A stretch of 64,000 nucleotides of DNA from Prorocentrum cordatum (lineage: Eukaryota > Sar > Dinophyceae > Prorocentrales > Prorocentraceae): the NCBI GenBank assembly GCA_963575745.1, contig CAUYUJ010012180.1:247295-311294 (forward strand), written 5' to 3'. This document shows positions 39,785-49,697 of the stretch, piece after piece (position 1 is the first letter of the stretch; the number at the start of each line of letters is the position of its first letter). The notes below the pieces were generated by a model that was given only the letters and a program-made list of their open reading frames with translations, made no database searches and was not told the origin of the DNA. The position numbers and the translations under genes are program-made.

Positions 39785-40151
39785 TCACCAACAGTCACAC
39801 ACTTCGTGCTCTTCGACTTCCCAGAACTCCATTCCCAGGCCACATTCTGAATACCCGGATGCAACAGTCACACACTTCGTGTTCTTCGAGATCCCAGAAC
39901 GCCATTCCCGGGCCACATTTAGAATAACCAGATGCAACAGTCACACACTTCGTGCTCTTCGACATCCCAGAACGCCATTCCCGGGCCACATTCTGGAGGG
40001 CCGGATGCAACAGTCACACACTTCGTGCTCTTCGAGTTCCCAGAATTCCATTCCCGGGCCACATTTTGGATGCCCGGAGCCAACTGTAGGCCACTTCCTG
40101 GTCTTCGAGTTCCCAGAACTACATTCCCGGGCCACATTTTGAATAGCCAGA
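39785..40151 (+). repeat. Five 73-bp tandem repeats
   Basis: Units begin near 39786, 39859, 39932, 40005 and 40078; each has CAGTCACACACTTCGTG, TTCGA, CCCAGAA and CATTCCCGGGCCACATT. The array ends about 120 bases before the EEP gene. Confidence 0.88.
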
Positions 40152-40168
40152 CGCTTCGTAGTCCTTCC

Positions 40169-40191
40169 GCCACAGCCGTGTTTGGTTCAGG
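40169..40191 (+). other. Possible spliced-leader relic
   Basis: CCACAGCCGTGTTTGGTTCAGG resembles the leader over about 15 of 21 positions with one insertion. Confidence 0.35.
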
Positions 40192-40272
40192 AATTGCTAG
40201 TGACACTGCAGTCCACTGCATTCAATCGTGCCACTGCATTCACTCACTGCAGTCCACTCAGTTTCGATTGCA

Positions 40273-41439
40273 ATGGCGTTCCCCTGGCCGTACCCCCATA
40301 CCCAACGTTCATCCGCAGCCTCTGCTCCGCGAGGCTCGTCCGAAGTGTCGCCGCCTCGCGGTGCTTCTCAGCCTGCGCCGCCTCGCGGTGCTTCTCAGCC
40401 TGCGGAGGAAGGTGGACAGACGCCTGGCTCTGGCGCTGTGCAGCCTGCGTCTTTCACGGTCGCCTCGTTCAATTTCGGGTTCGAGCAGGGCATGATGACT
40501 GGTAAGCAGGCGGCCACTCACTGCGCTAACTTCGGAAGGGTGTGCGCCACGATAGTGGAGACCGCTGATGCTGATATTGTCTGTGGCTGCGAGGTCGGTG
40601 CGTTCCGTGAAGGCTTTCGCCGAGCAGGGATCAACGTGACAGAGATCCTCAGTAAGCCTTTCGGTGATGGCATTCGCTTCTCGGAGGTCGACAACTACTT
40701 GACTCTCTGGGGGTTCCGCGGTGCTTCTCAGCCTGCGGAACTGACTCTGTGCGAAGACAGCAAAGTTTACAGGCCTCCTAGCGGCCGAGAGATTGATGCT
40801 GTTATTTCACATTTTGAGGTGAACAAACCAGGCCATGACAAGTTCCACGTGGTGATCGCCAACATGCACATCGTGTGCGGCAAGAAACCGCCGACCATCC
40901 AGACTCGAAAGCGGACAGTTCGCAATCTCCGCTTGCACCTGGACTGCCTGGGAAAGATTCTTGAGAATCTGAGCCAGGCAGTCGTTCTGCTTGTAGTCGG
41001 CGACGACAACCTCACTTTCCAGGAGGCGCGGGAGGCTTACCAGCGCCAGCAGAACGACGAGAAGCTCTGGGAGGTCCATGCCACTCCGGCCGACCTCAAA
41101 GGCGACCACGTCGCGGTCTGCGGAGCAGTCGCCCGTTTCTGCTCCATTGCCGTTGGCGCGTCTTTTACGGATCGTGGCATGCGCAACGACGCACACGATG
41201 CGGTGGCGGTTGTGCTCACTCTCCCTGGTGCTATTCAGCCTGGGGAGAGCAAGAGGCGGAAGATTGTCGTCGAAAACGTCTCCGACGCCGACGTCAGCGT
41301 ACAGGCGGACGCCGAGTCTTCTGTGCATTGGGATCGGTCGCCGAGTTCTACTCCTCCGCTTTCACCGACTTCACCGGGTGATCCCGACTACGTCGAGGAT
41401 GTCGTTCAGAATCGCGCGACGACTTGCACAGGGAGCTGA
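40273..41439 (+). CDS. EEP-fold nuclease-like protein (endonuclease/exonuclease/phosphatase)
   Basis: ATG 40273 gives 388 residues; the first 60 are Pro/Ser-rich and hold two family-2 hairpins read as GASQPA. The rest has the EEP pattern in order: FTVASFNFG (Asn), DIVCGCEVGA (Glu), FHVVIANMHIVCG, VVLLVVGDDNLTF (Asp, Asn) and DAHDAVAVVL (terminal His). LINE AP-endonucleases belong to this superfamily, but no reverse transcriptase follows, so it may be a host phosphodiesterase-like gene or an element fragment. A tail rich in Ser/Pro precedes the stop. The next ORF may be joined by a -1 shift near 41400. Confidence 0.7.
   Translation: MAFPWPYPHTQRSSAASAPRGSSEVSPPRGASQPAPPRGASQPAEEGGQTPGSGAVQPASFTVASFNFGFEQGMMTGKQAATHCANFGRVCATIVETADADIVCGCEVGAFREGFRRAGINVTEILSKPFGDGIRFSEVDNYLTLWGFRGASQPAELTLCEDSKVYRPPSGREIDAVISHFEVNKPGHDKFHVVIANMHIVCGKKPPTIQTRKRTVRNLRLHLDCLGKILENLSQAVVLLVVGDDNLTFQEAREAYQRQQNDEKLWEVHATPADLKGDHVAVCGAVARFCSIAVGASFTDRGMRNDAHDAVAVVLTLPGAIQPGESKRRKIVVENVSDADVSVQADAESSVHWDRSPSSTPPLSPTSPGDPDYVEDVVQNRATTCTGS
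40713..40741 (+). repeat. Family-2 hairpin, perfect 7-bp stem
   Basis: GTTCCGC and GCGGAAC flank the 15-nt tip GGTGCTTCTCAGCCT. It is read as RGASQPAEL. Confidence 0.82.
41219..41249 (+). repeat. Family-2 hairpin, 8-pair stem
   Basis: CTCTCCCT and GGGGAGAG (one T-G wobble) flank GGTGCTATTCAGCCT. Stem and tip both differ from other copies, yet the structure is kept. Confidence 0.82.
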
Positions 41440-42458
41440 GGCAGCTTTGGGACGACAGGTACGACGAGGAGTACGATCCGAAAGTCCTCCATCATCTCAG
41501 TCTCTTGCTTTTCAAAAAGAGGAAGTCCACGGAGCCAGCGGACACTAATCCAGCTGGCGCTCCTCAGCCTGGCTCGGAATATGACGCGGCCTTTGCGTCT
41601 CAGGAGGAGACTGGCCGAGCCATTCTCTCTGTCCTTAAGCTTCGACATGACTTTCTGCGGAGCAAGAACATCGACGACATGCGCTACGTTCTCACGGAGC
41701 CTGAGCGCCAGGAATTGGTCAGAGTAGCTCGCGACCAGTACGAGCAGTCGCGGCAGCAGCGTGCGCTTCAGGAACGGGATGTCGAAAAGGGAAAAGCGAG
41801 AGGCAAGTCTGCGCCACAAGGGGGCCATGCGGTTCCGCAGGGTCCTAACAAAGGGCCAGGCGGTAAGAAAGGTTCTCACGGTGCTTCTCAGCCTGCGGGA
41901 AAAGGTGGCCAGGCCAAGGGTGCAGGTCTGGGTAGCGTCGCCAAGTTTGTGAAAGACCAGAAGCGTAAGCGGTGGCATCGCCATTTGCAACGTGTGGCCG
42001 GTACCAAACAGATCTGGGAGGTGCTGGCCTTCTCAGGGCGCTTCGACGTCGATTGGCTAACGCAAGCGTTGCAAGCTGATCACAGCGAGGGCCGTGACGC
42101 AGCAGTTCCCGAGGAAGCTCTGCGGCAACAGCGGCGCCGGCTGCACCACCAGAAGGCCGAGGCCATCGCGCGCTACAACGAGGGGGAGCGGCTTTCCCGC
42201 CATCTGTCTGCCCAGGCTGGCCAGCCAAAGCCGAACTTCACGCGCAGGCAGCTGGGCGCGTTGCAGATGTTTGAGAGCGGAGCGCTGCTTCAAATCCGCA
42301 ACCAAGCGATTCTGGCGTTGGGGCACGGCCGTCTGTTCAGGGCCGATGGCGACTACCTGGACATCGGCGGCAGCACGGGCGGTGGCTCCAGGAGCATCAT
42401 CGATTCTTGGCAGCCGCCGGACTGGCGTGACTTCCTCCAAGACGATCAGGACATCTGA
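41406..42458 (+). CDS. Unknown ORF overlapping the EEP gene in the -1 frame
   Basis: It has no ATG before 41680, and its sequence (SRDDLHRELRQLWDDRYDEE) reads as a natural continuation of the EEP protein after a one-base shift. So this is either the C-terminal half of one protein or a downstream cistron. Helical segments (LTEPERQELVRVARDQYEQ) and a Gly/Lys-rich linker (holding a family-2 hairpin at 41873-41901) precede a basic helical C-terminus. Unrecognised family. It ends in TGA 42456-42458, just before the family-2-rich 3' repeat. Confidence 0.55.
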   Translation, partial: SESRDDLHRELRQLWDDRYDEEYDPKVLHHLSLLLFKKRKSTEPADTNPAGAPQPGSEYDAAFASQEETGRAILSVLKLRHDFLRSKNIDDMRYVLTEPERQELVRVARDQYEQSRQQRALQERDVEKGKARGKSAPQGGHAVPQGPNKGPGGKKGSHGASQPAGKGGQAKGAGLGSVAKFVKDQKRKRWHRHLQRVAGTKQIWEVLAFSGRFDVDWLTQALQADHSEGRDAAVPEEALRQQRRRLHHQKAEAIARYNEGERLSRHLSAQAGQPKPNFTRRQLGALQMFESGALLQIRNQAILALGHGRLFRADGDYLDIGGSTGGGSRSIIDSWQPPDWRDFLQDDQDI

Positions 42459-42589
42459 GTTTTGCAAGTCTCCCTGCCCGCGGTGCTTCTCAGCCTGCGG
42501 TCTGCCGCTCTCCAGCTGCGGTCTCGAGCAGTAGTGTTCGAAAGCATGCGAGTTCCTGCGGTGCTTCTCAGCCTGCAGGTTTCGCAGCT

Positions 42590-43032
42590 TGCGCTCTGCA
42601 GTACAAGTGCTTTTCAGCATGCGACATCCTGCGGTGCTTCTCAGCCTGCAGGGTTCCCAACGTGCGGTTTGCAATGCATTCCTTTTCAGTATGCGAGTTC
42701 CTGCGGTGTTTCTCAGGCTGCAGGGCTCCGAGGCTCTTCGCTTCGATGCCAATGTTTTCAGACACCGTAGCTCCGTTCCGTAAACATCTTCCAAGAGCCG
42801 CTCGCAACCTTTTGCAGCTGGCGGTCTGCAGACGTAGTCTGTCTCAGCATGCGAGCTCCCGCACGCTTCGCCGGCTTTTGCTGCGCGGACAATTTTCTCA
42901 CACACGTCAGCGCCGTTTGTAGGCGTCAGAAAAACATGTAGACATTCACGAAGGGCTTAGTCTGTATATCGTCACATCATTACATACGCAGTCGTCGAAC
43001 ACATCGGTGTACATTCAGCGCTTTGTCCTTCT
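42590..43032 (+). repeat. 443-bp duplicated 3' region, copy 1
   Basis: Near-identical to 45389-45830, from GCGCTCTGCAGTACAAG to CGCTTTGTCCTTCTA, with only a handful of base changes. Each copy holds two family-2 hairpins and follows an ORF. Confidence 0.92.
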
Positions 43033-43899
43033 ACAGCATTCTTTCCGTTGATAACAGTGTTCTGATGGGTTCGCTTCGTTCTAAAAGCGTTGATAGCAGT
43101 GTCTCGTTTGCGGACAACTCATTCTATATCAACTCACTGATACCGAGTTTCCTTTCACCATAAGTGAATGCATACCAGTGTATGTTGGTTACTACAAAAG
43201 TGGGTTCCTACAACCGACTTCATGATCGCTATCATCATCGCAGATTTCACTCATCCTCATCACCACGACTGGTTCACGTTGGCCTGCGGTGCTTCTCAGC
43301 CTGCAGTTCCTTTCGTTACACTGTAGTTGAAGCCGTTCATGGCAGTGACTCGTTTAAAGACAACTTTAGTATTGGGGGAAGTGTCGATAGCAGCGTTTCT
43401 TTTTACTTATACAAGCGTTGATAGCAGTGTCTCGTTTGTGGACAACTCATTATATATCAACTCATTCATGCAGAGTTTCTTTTCGCAGCAAGTGAATGCA
43501 CAGCAGTGTATCTGCATTACTGGCCCCCACTCCATTACCACTATCATCATCAACGATTTCCTACACGCGTGTGCGCGGCGGTCGCCATGAGTGAATAGTT
43601 TGCAGAGACTTCTCGCATTGATAGCCATGGGTCACTTCAGAGTGAACTCATTTGTGATCTTCTTTTATTGGAAGTTGAATCGGTTGATGGCAGTGCCTCG
43701 TTTAAACTCCACTTTGGTATTGCTAGTAGTGTCAATGCCAGCGTTTCTTTTTAATTGTGCAAGCGTTGATAGCAGTGTCTCGTTTGTGGTTAGTTATAAC
43801 AGCGTTGACAGCAGTGTCTCGTTTGCGGACACCTCATTGTACATCAACTCGCTGATACCGGGTTTCCTATCAACACCATCATCATCATCCTTAACCTCC
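43033..43899 (+). repeat. AT-richer region with about three diverged 300-bp repeats
   Basis: GCGTTGATAGCAGTGTCTCG recurs (about 43088, 43416, 43768, with a variant at 43803), each followed by GACAACTCATT-TATATCAACTC-like sequence. No gene seen here. Confidence 0.75.
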
Positions 43900-43943
43900 T
43901 CGTAGCCATTTTGCTTAGAGCTGTAGCCACATGTTTGCTCGAG
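43900..43943 (+). other. Tandem spliced-leader relics
   Basis: TCGTAGCCATTTTGCTTAGAG followed at once by CTGTAGCCACATGTTTGCTC. Both resemble the leader core, about 50 bases before the next ATG. Confidence 0.78.
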
Positions 43944-43995
43944 TTTCACCTGGCCGTCCAGCCGCGGCGGTGCTCCTCAGCCTGCCTTGTCACAA

Positions 43996-45065
43996 TGCCA
44001 GCACGCGGCAAGGCATCGCCCCCGCCACCCCCGGCCCCGTGCGATGGCCCGTGGGAGATTCTGCCGGATCCGCCCGCACCGACTCCTCAGCCAGGTGTCG
44101 ACGTGGTCTTTGAGCAGGCTCACCTCGAAGACATCCGCCGTACACCAGGGATGGGCGGCAAGACCGCCTGCCAGTGGCAGCGCGCGCTGCGCGCCGAGTG
44201 CATTGTCAACAACTTGTCGTTCAAAGACGTAACAAACGACCCGTCCTACGACTGGAAGCAACTGCTTCGGTCTGCCGCTCCGGGTTTCGCTGAGCGCATA
44301 ATCGGGCAGGGCATCGCCCAGGTTCTCTTTCGCATCATCGAGACAGAGCGCGACCCTAACTACTCCAACACGGATGGCCACGGCAGGCACTTCTTCGAGT
44401 TCCGTCGTGCAGACGGTTCAGCCATGCGCCTGCATTACCATAAGAACGGCCGACCCGATGAGCCCACCTATGTCGGTCCACCACGCGCCGTTGCTCAGCC
44501 TGCCGTGCCTGAGCCTGGCGCTGCTCAGCCTCATGTTCCTCGTGGCGGCGCTGCTCAGACTGCCGTGCCTGACGGTGGCGCTGCTCAGCCTGCCGAGACT
44601 GGCGGTGATGCCCCACTGCTCTTCACACAGGAGCACCTGCAAGAGGCAGCCTGCTCGCGCCAGATTGTGGGCCGCGACGAAGCCAGCGCCGCTCTCCAAT
44701 CGCTGTTGCACTACCACCATGGCGAGACTGCCCCAGGTGCTGTTGACATCACCGATGGCTCAGCATTTGACTGGCTTCGATGGGTGGCACATATCGAAGG
44801 TGCGCGCGACGTCATCCGCAATGGCGTCCACAGGGTCTACGCTGTCCGCTGGAATCCGCACTGGGCTCCAGAGGCCGTCTTCTGCTACGGCAACAACACC
44901 TACAGCACACTGGTGCCCCGCAAATCGCGCTACACAGGCTCGTGGAGCCACGCGCGAATTGTGACTCACCGGAACGCCAATTGGGTGACCGAACCGTTGC
45001 TATCTGCGGCCCCTGTGGCAGCTACGCCGTGGCTGGTGTTGCGGGATCAAATAACCTGGGAGTGA
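43996..45065 (+). CDS. Two-repeat protein of unknown function
   Basis: ATG 43996 (MPARGKASPPPPPAPCDGP) follows tandem spliced-leader relics; 356 residues. A Pro-rich start is followed by two similar domains: residues about 35-150 (FEQAHLEDI, then DVTNDPSYDWKQLLRSA, then FAERIIGQGIAQVLFRI) and about 205-320 (FTQEHLQEA, then DITDGSAFDWLRWVAHI, then ARDVIRNGVHRVYAVRW). They share the HL, D-T/D-WDW-like and GI/GVxxV positions, so an ancient internal duplication is likely. The linker (GAAQPHVP, GGAAQPAE) is built from weak family-2 units. I do not recognise the domain. Intronless; probably retroposed. Confidence 0.6.
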
Positions 45066-45388
45066 TCTCTGGCAAACGAGATGTGGTGCTTCTCAGCCTG
45101 CACTCATGTGACACGCAATGCCGTGCCCTGCAATCGCGTGGTGTTTCTCAGCCTGCACTCGCAGGTCCTTCGGAGGTCAATTGTTATGAGTTCGGCACGG
45201 TCTCGGTCAAGTACAGCGTGCTGTGGGGATCCCGAGATGGGGCCTGGCTCAAGGTGCTCAAGACGTACTGGAGTGTCCCAGAGCCGGAGTGCCAGCTGAT
45301 CCTCGGGAGTTGGAACGGCATTTTCAGGCCGTGGCCGGACACGTTCTGGATCAGGACGGGGGGGTCCGAGCCCGAGATGGAGTGCTAG

Positions 45389-45830
45389 CGCTCTGCAGTA
45401 CAAGTGCTTTTCAGCATGCGACATCCTGCGGTGCTTCTCAGCCTGCAGGGTTCGCAGCGTGCGGTTTGCAATGCATTCCTTTTCAGTATGCGAGTTCCTG
45501 CGGTGTTTCTCAGGTTGCAGGGCTCCGAGGCTCTTCGCTTCGATGCCAATGTTTTCAGACACCGTAGCTCCGTTCCGTAAACATCTTCCAAGAGCCGCTC
45601 GCAACCTTTTGCAGCTGGCGGTCTGCAGACGTAGTCTGTCTCAGCATGCGAGCTCCCGCACGCTTCGCCGGCTTTTGCTGCGCGGACAATTTTCTCACAC
45701 ACGTCAGCGCCGTTTGTAGGCGTCAGAAAAACATGTAGACATTCACGAAGGGCTCAGTCTGTATATCGTCACATCATTACATACGCAGTCGTCGAACACA
45801 TCGGTGTACATTCAGCGCTTTGTCCTTCTA
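45389..45830 (+). repeat. 443-bp duplicated 3' region, copy 2
   Basis: See 42590-43032. The junction on the left is GCTAGCGCTCTGCAG, directly after a short frame ending in TAG at 45388. Confidence 0.92.
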
Positions 45831-45845
45831 GCTGGGTCGCTTCGT

Positions 45846-46140
45846 GCTGAGGCTGAGGCTGATGCAGGCTGAGGCTGAGGCAGGCTGAGGCTGAGGCCGA
45901 GGCCGACGGCAGACTGAGGCTGAGGCTGAAGCAGGCTGAGGCTGAGGCAGAGGCAGGCTGAGGCTGAGGCTGAGGCAGGCTGATGCTGAGGCAGGCTGAG
46001 GCTGAGGCTGAGGCTGATGCAGGCTGAGAGGCTGAGGCTGAGGCCGAGGCGAAGGCAGACTGGCTGAGGCTGCAGGCTGAGGCTGAGGCTGAGGCAGGCT
46101 GAGGCTGAGGCTGAGGCAGGCTGAGGCTGAGGCTGTGACT
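45846..46140. repeat. GAGGCT minisatellite
   Basis: Degenerate 6-12-bp units (AGGCTGAGGCTGATGCAGGCTG). On the minus strand they read CTCAGCCTGC repeatedly, the core of the family-2 tip. Confidence 0.92.
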
Positions 46141-46920
46141 GCGACTGCCGTTGCCACTGCGACTGTCATCGCGAATGCGACTACGACTGCGAGAACAGCA
46201 GAATTCTACAACTGGATTCTCATCTGAATCTTAAGGGGAATGCTTCCAGATATGCTCCTACACATCGCTGTTAGGTTGCTTTGCCGGGATAATTTAATTT
46301 AATCGTTTCGCTCATTCCGCCGGCCCATAATGTCGCACCGTGGTCGCCTGTCCGAGTGGTCGTTTGCAGTGTGGAGCTGCGGCGTCGGGAGCTGTGTAGT
46401 TGTCGATAAATTTGTTAATGTTTTTTCATGGGGCTTCTAGGTGTTTGCAGTTTTTTGACGGCTTTGGTGCCATCGTGGGGGCGTGTTACCCGTGGTATCC
46501 CGCTGTGGGGCCGTTCGAGCCGGGGGAAGAGACATCTTATGCGATAGGGGAACCCTCGTGTCGGAGGGTGGCGGGCTTTGAATGCTAACATTGGCTCTGT
46601 TATCGTCCTGATGTCCTCTGGCGTTGCGGACACGGGCGTGAAGGAACACTTTCTTGTGGCGTTTCTCTTACCATCTCTTTTCTAATTGGACCGGAGGAGG
46701 AGGAAGGAGGAGGTGGATGAGGAGCGATGAGGAGCGCCTTTGTCGTCGTCGTCGTCGTCGCCGCCGCCCGCCGCCGCCGCCCGCCGGCGTCGTCGTCGTC
46801 GTGGAGGGTCGAGGTTCGAGGCTGGAGGCCGAACGCGGGGGAGGAGGACCACCCCGACCCGCGTTTCCCAAGTCGCGTCTGGCTGGAGTCTTGAAGGCGT
46901 CCTGGGGGCCTCCTGGGTTT
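46141..46920. other. No gene seen; GTC/GGA tracts at the right
   Basis: Mixed spacer with GTC trinucleotide tract (46741-46800). A short frame at 46400-46588 is not convincing. Confidence 0.4.
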
Positions 46921-47840
46921 TTTTTGGAGGCCTCCAGAGGGCCTTTTGGAGGCCTCTTGAGGCCTCTTGAGGGCCTCTTGGGGGCCTCTTGGGGCCTTTG
47001 AGGGCGTCTTGGGACATATCGGGTGCCTCTAAGGGCCGAGAGCTCGAAATTCTGTTTCGTGAGCCCCCTCTTGGGGCGTTCTTGAAGCGTTCTTGGGGCC
47101 GTCTTGGAGGTCTCTTGGGCCGTCTTGGAGCCGTCTTGGGCCATCTTGGAGCCCTCTTGGGGGCCTCTTGGGCCCTCTTGGGGCGATCTTGGAGGCCTCT
47201 TGCGCCGTTTAGGGGCGTCGGGGAACCGAAAAGGTTGAAACGCCCAAATCTGTCCAAAACCTATGGAAAAGCATTGTTTGTTTGCCTCTTGGGGCCCTCT
47301 TGGGAATGCACTTGGAGACCTCCTGGGGATCTTGGAGGCTTCTTGGGTCATCTTGGAGACGTCTTGGGCCGTCTGGAGGCCATCTTGGGCGTCGTGGAGC
47401 GATCTTCGGGCGTCTCGGACCTCTCTTGGACCGTGTTGGGGGCGTTCTTGGGGCCCTCTTGGGCCGTCCTGGAGGCCTCTGGGGCCGTCTTGGAGCCGTC
47501 TTGGGCCGTCTTGGGGCCCTCTTGGGGCCTCTTGGGCCCTCTTGGGGCGATCTTGGAGGCCTCTTGAGCCGTTTAGGGGCGTCGGGGAACCGAAAAGGTT
47601 GAAACGCCCAAATCTGTCCAAAACCTATGGAAAAGCATTGATGTTTGCCTCTTGGGGCCCTCTTGGGAGTGCTCCTGGAGGCCTCTTGGGGCATCTTGGA
47701 GGCTTGTTGGGTCATCTTGAAGACCTCTTGGGCCGTCTGGAGGCCATCTTGGGCGCCGTGGAGCGATCTTCGGGCGTCTCGGACCTCTCTTGGATTGTGT
47801 TGGGGGCGTTCTTGGGGCCCTCTTGGGGCGATCCTGGAGG
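46920..47840 (+). repeat. CTTGGGGCC minisatellite with 364-bp tandem units
   Basis: Degenerate CTTGGGGCC/CTCTTGGG units throughout. Superimposed is a 364-bp repeat: GCCGTTTAGGGGCGTCGGGG recurs at about 47204 and 47568, each followed by AACCGAAAAGGTTGAAACGC and CTATGGAAAAGCATTG. Frames rich in Trp/Gly/Leu here are repeat artefacts. Confidence 0.85.
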
Positions 47841-48045
47841 ATCTGGGGGAGTGTCCCGGGCGTGTCCCGGGCTCCGCCCGGGGTATTTTTGATCCAGGGA
47901 CCCCCAGGGCCCAGGGGCCGCCCCGCGCGCGCGAACCAGAAATCTTGTTTACCAGTTACCGGAGATCTTAGCACGCCTCTGGCCCGCTGGGCCGGCGAAT
48001 TTTCCTATAGCACCACGTTTAGCCAATGGACGCGATTGCACATCA

Positions 48046-48290
48046 GTGGGGGAGGAGAAGGAGGAGGAGGAGGAGGAGGAGGAGGAGGAGGAGGAGGAAG
48101 AGAAGAGGGGAGGAGGAGGAGGAGAGGAGGAGGAGGAAAAGAAGAGGAGGAGGAGGAGGAGGAGGAGGGTGAGGTGGAGGAGGAGGAGGGTGAGGTGGAG
48201 GAGGAGAGGAGGAGGAGGAGGAGGAGAGGAGGAGGAGGAGGAGGAAAAGAAGAGGAGGAGGAGGAGGAGGAGAGGAGGAGGGAGGAACAT
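48046..48290. repeat. GGA microsatellite
   Basis: AGG/GGA triplets over about 240 bp; a further TCC tract at 48432-48480. Poly-Glu and poly-Gly frames are artefacts. Confidence 0.9.
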
Positions 48291-48499
48291 CAACACCGGG
48301 AGGAGGCCGAACATTACCAGGTCGAGCGAATCAGCGGGCCTCGCCCTTTCCCATCCCGCTTAGCACAGCAAAAGTATCAATGGTGGCACAACTTGGCACT
48401 GGGGGGCGGGGGGGGCGGGGGGTGCGGGGGGTCCTCCTCCTCCTCCTCCTCCTCCTCCTCCTCCTCCTCCTCCTCCTCCCGGACGCGCACCGAAAGCGC

Positions 48500-49420
48500 G
48501 CGCGTGCGGCCCCGCTTCCGGTTATTCGGCGAAGGTGATACCGCGTGCCGCGCACGCGCGGAAGTTTTAGAACATCAGTGCGCGGCGCTGCGGCGAGAAC
48601 GCAGGTGAGCCCACCTTCGGATGGCAGAGTTCCCAATGAGCGGTGCGAAAACGAAGCGCGTGTCGCGTCGAAACAGCGCTTCCACTCTCACGCAAACGCA
48701 GCGCGGCGCCTCTGGGCGAGGACAGGATGTCGCCCGCTCTATTGCGTCCCCGCCACCTTTGTGGTTTTCATGCGATTTGGGCGGGCGAAACACGCGCCGC
48801 GACCGCGCAGGAGCGCCACCTCCACGGGCAATCTCCATGGAACCCGAGGGCGGCAAGTCACCCGCTCGCTTGCGGCTCTTCCCTGCGACGACTTGGGGAA
48901 CGACACATTGTGCGCCTCGCTGGAGCGGGAACGGCGAAACTTTCGCGGCGCCGAACCGAGAGCAACAGTTCGCCTCTTCGCGCACGATGTGCGCCCCGCC
49001 CCGTTCTGGCCACGCATTCTGCAACGTCAACGACAAAACGTCCATGTCGAAAGGCGAAGCGTCGACGCATCTTGTTATCTTCGATGGGTAAGGTGGGCGC
49101 GGCCTGCATTCGCCGGTTAAGTGGCTCAGTCGGAGAATATACGGCTAGGGGATTAGGAACAGGAGGACTCAAGGAAGCAGACAGCGGCACGTTTCGAGCC
49201 ACTCCTTGCCGAACCTGTTTTTAACCACGCAGCGGCATAATGCGACTGCACCAGCGTCTTCGTGGCCACACGTAACCAGACAAACACATTAACGGTCGTA
49301 TTCATCCCCCTCCACAGCCCCCCTCCACGCCACCACCGCCGCTCCGCCTTGCCAGCTGCGCAGAAGAAAAGAAGAAATGCTCGCCGCGGTGGGAGGGGGA
49401 ATATGTAAAGGAAACAGAGG
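48500..49420. other. No identified gene
   Basis: GC-rich with several overlapping frames of 100-190 codons in different phases and none resembling a protein. CG-rich hexamers dominate. I see no RNA gene. Confidence 0.4.
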
Positions 49421-49426
49421 AAACAC

Positions 49427-49427
<1 letters not shown>

Positions 49428-49509
<82 letters not shown>

Positions 49510-49510
49510 C

Positions 49511-49569
<59 letters not shown>

Positions 49570-49662
49570 CGATGATGATGATGATGATGATGATGATGCT
49601 GGTGCTGGTGCTGATGCTGATGCTGATGCTGATGCTGATGCTGATGCTGCTGCTGCTGCTGT

Positions 49663-49697
<35 letters not shown>

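Larger units (their letters stand above)
40357..45521 (+). repeat. Family-2 hairpin set, whole list
   Basis: Copies: 40357-40377, 40381-40408, 40713-40741, 41219-41249, 41552-41574, 41873-41901, 42478-42500, 42555-42579, 42628-42652, 42700-42724, 43284-43306, 43966-43986, 45078-45105, 45136-45156, 45425-45449 and 45497-45521, plus a weaker run of four at 44485-44595. The tip is GGTGCTTCTCAGCCT or a near variant; the outer stems vary (GTTCCGC/GCGGAAC, CCTGC/GCAGG, CCGC/GCGG, GGC/GCC). They occur in ORFs (as GASQPA) and between ORFs. Confidence 0.82.

Noticed and set aside
46920-47892. Trp/Gly/Leu-rich ORFs
   Set aside because: They translate the CTTGGGGCC minisatellite.
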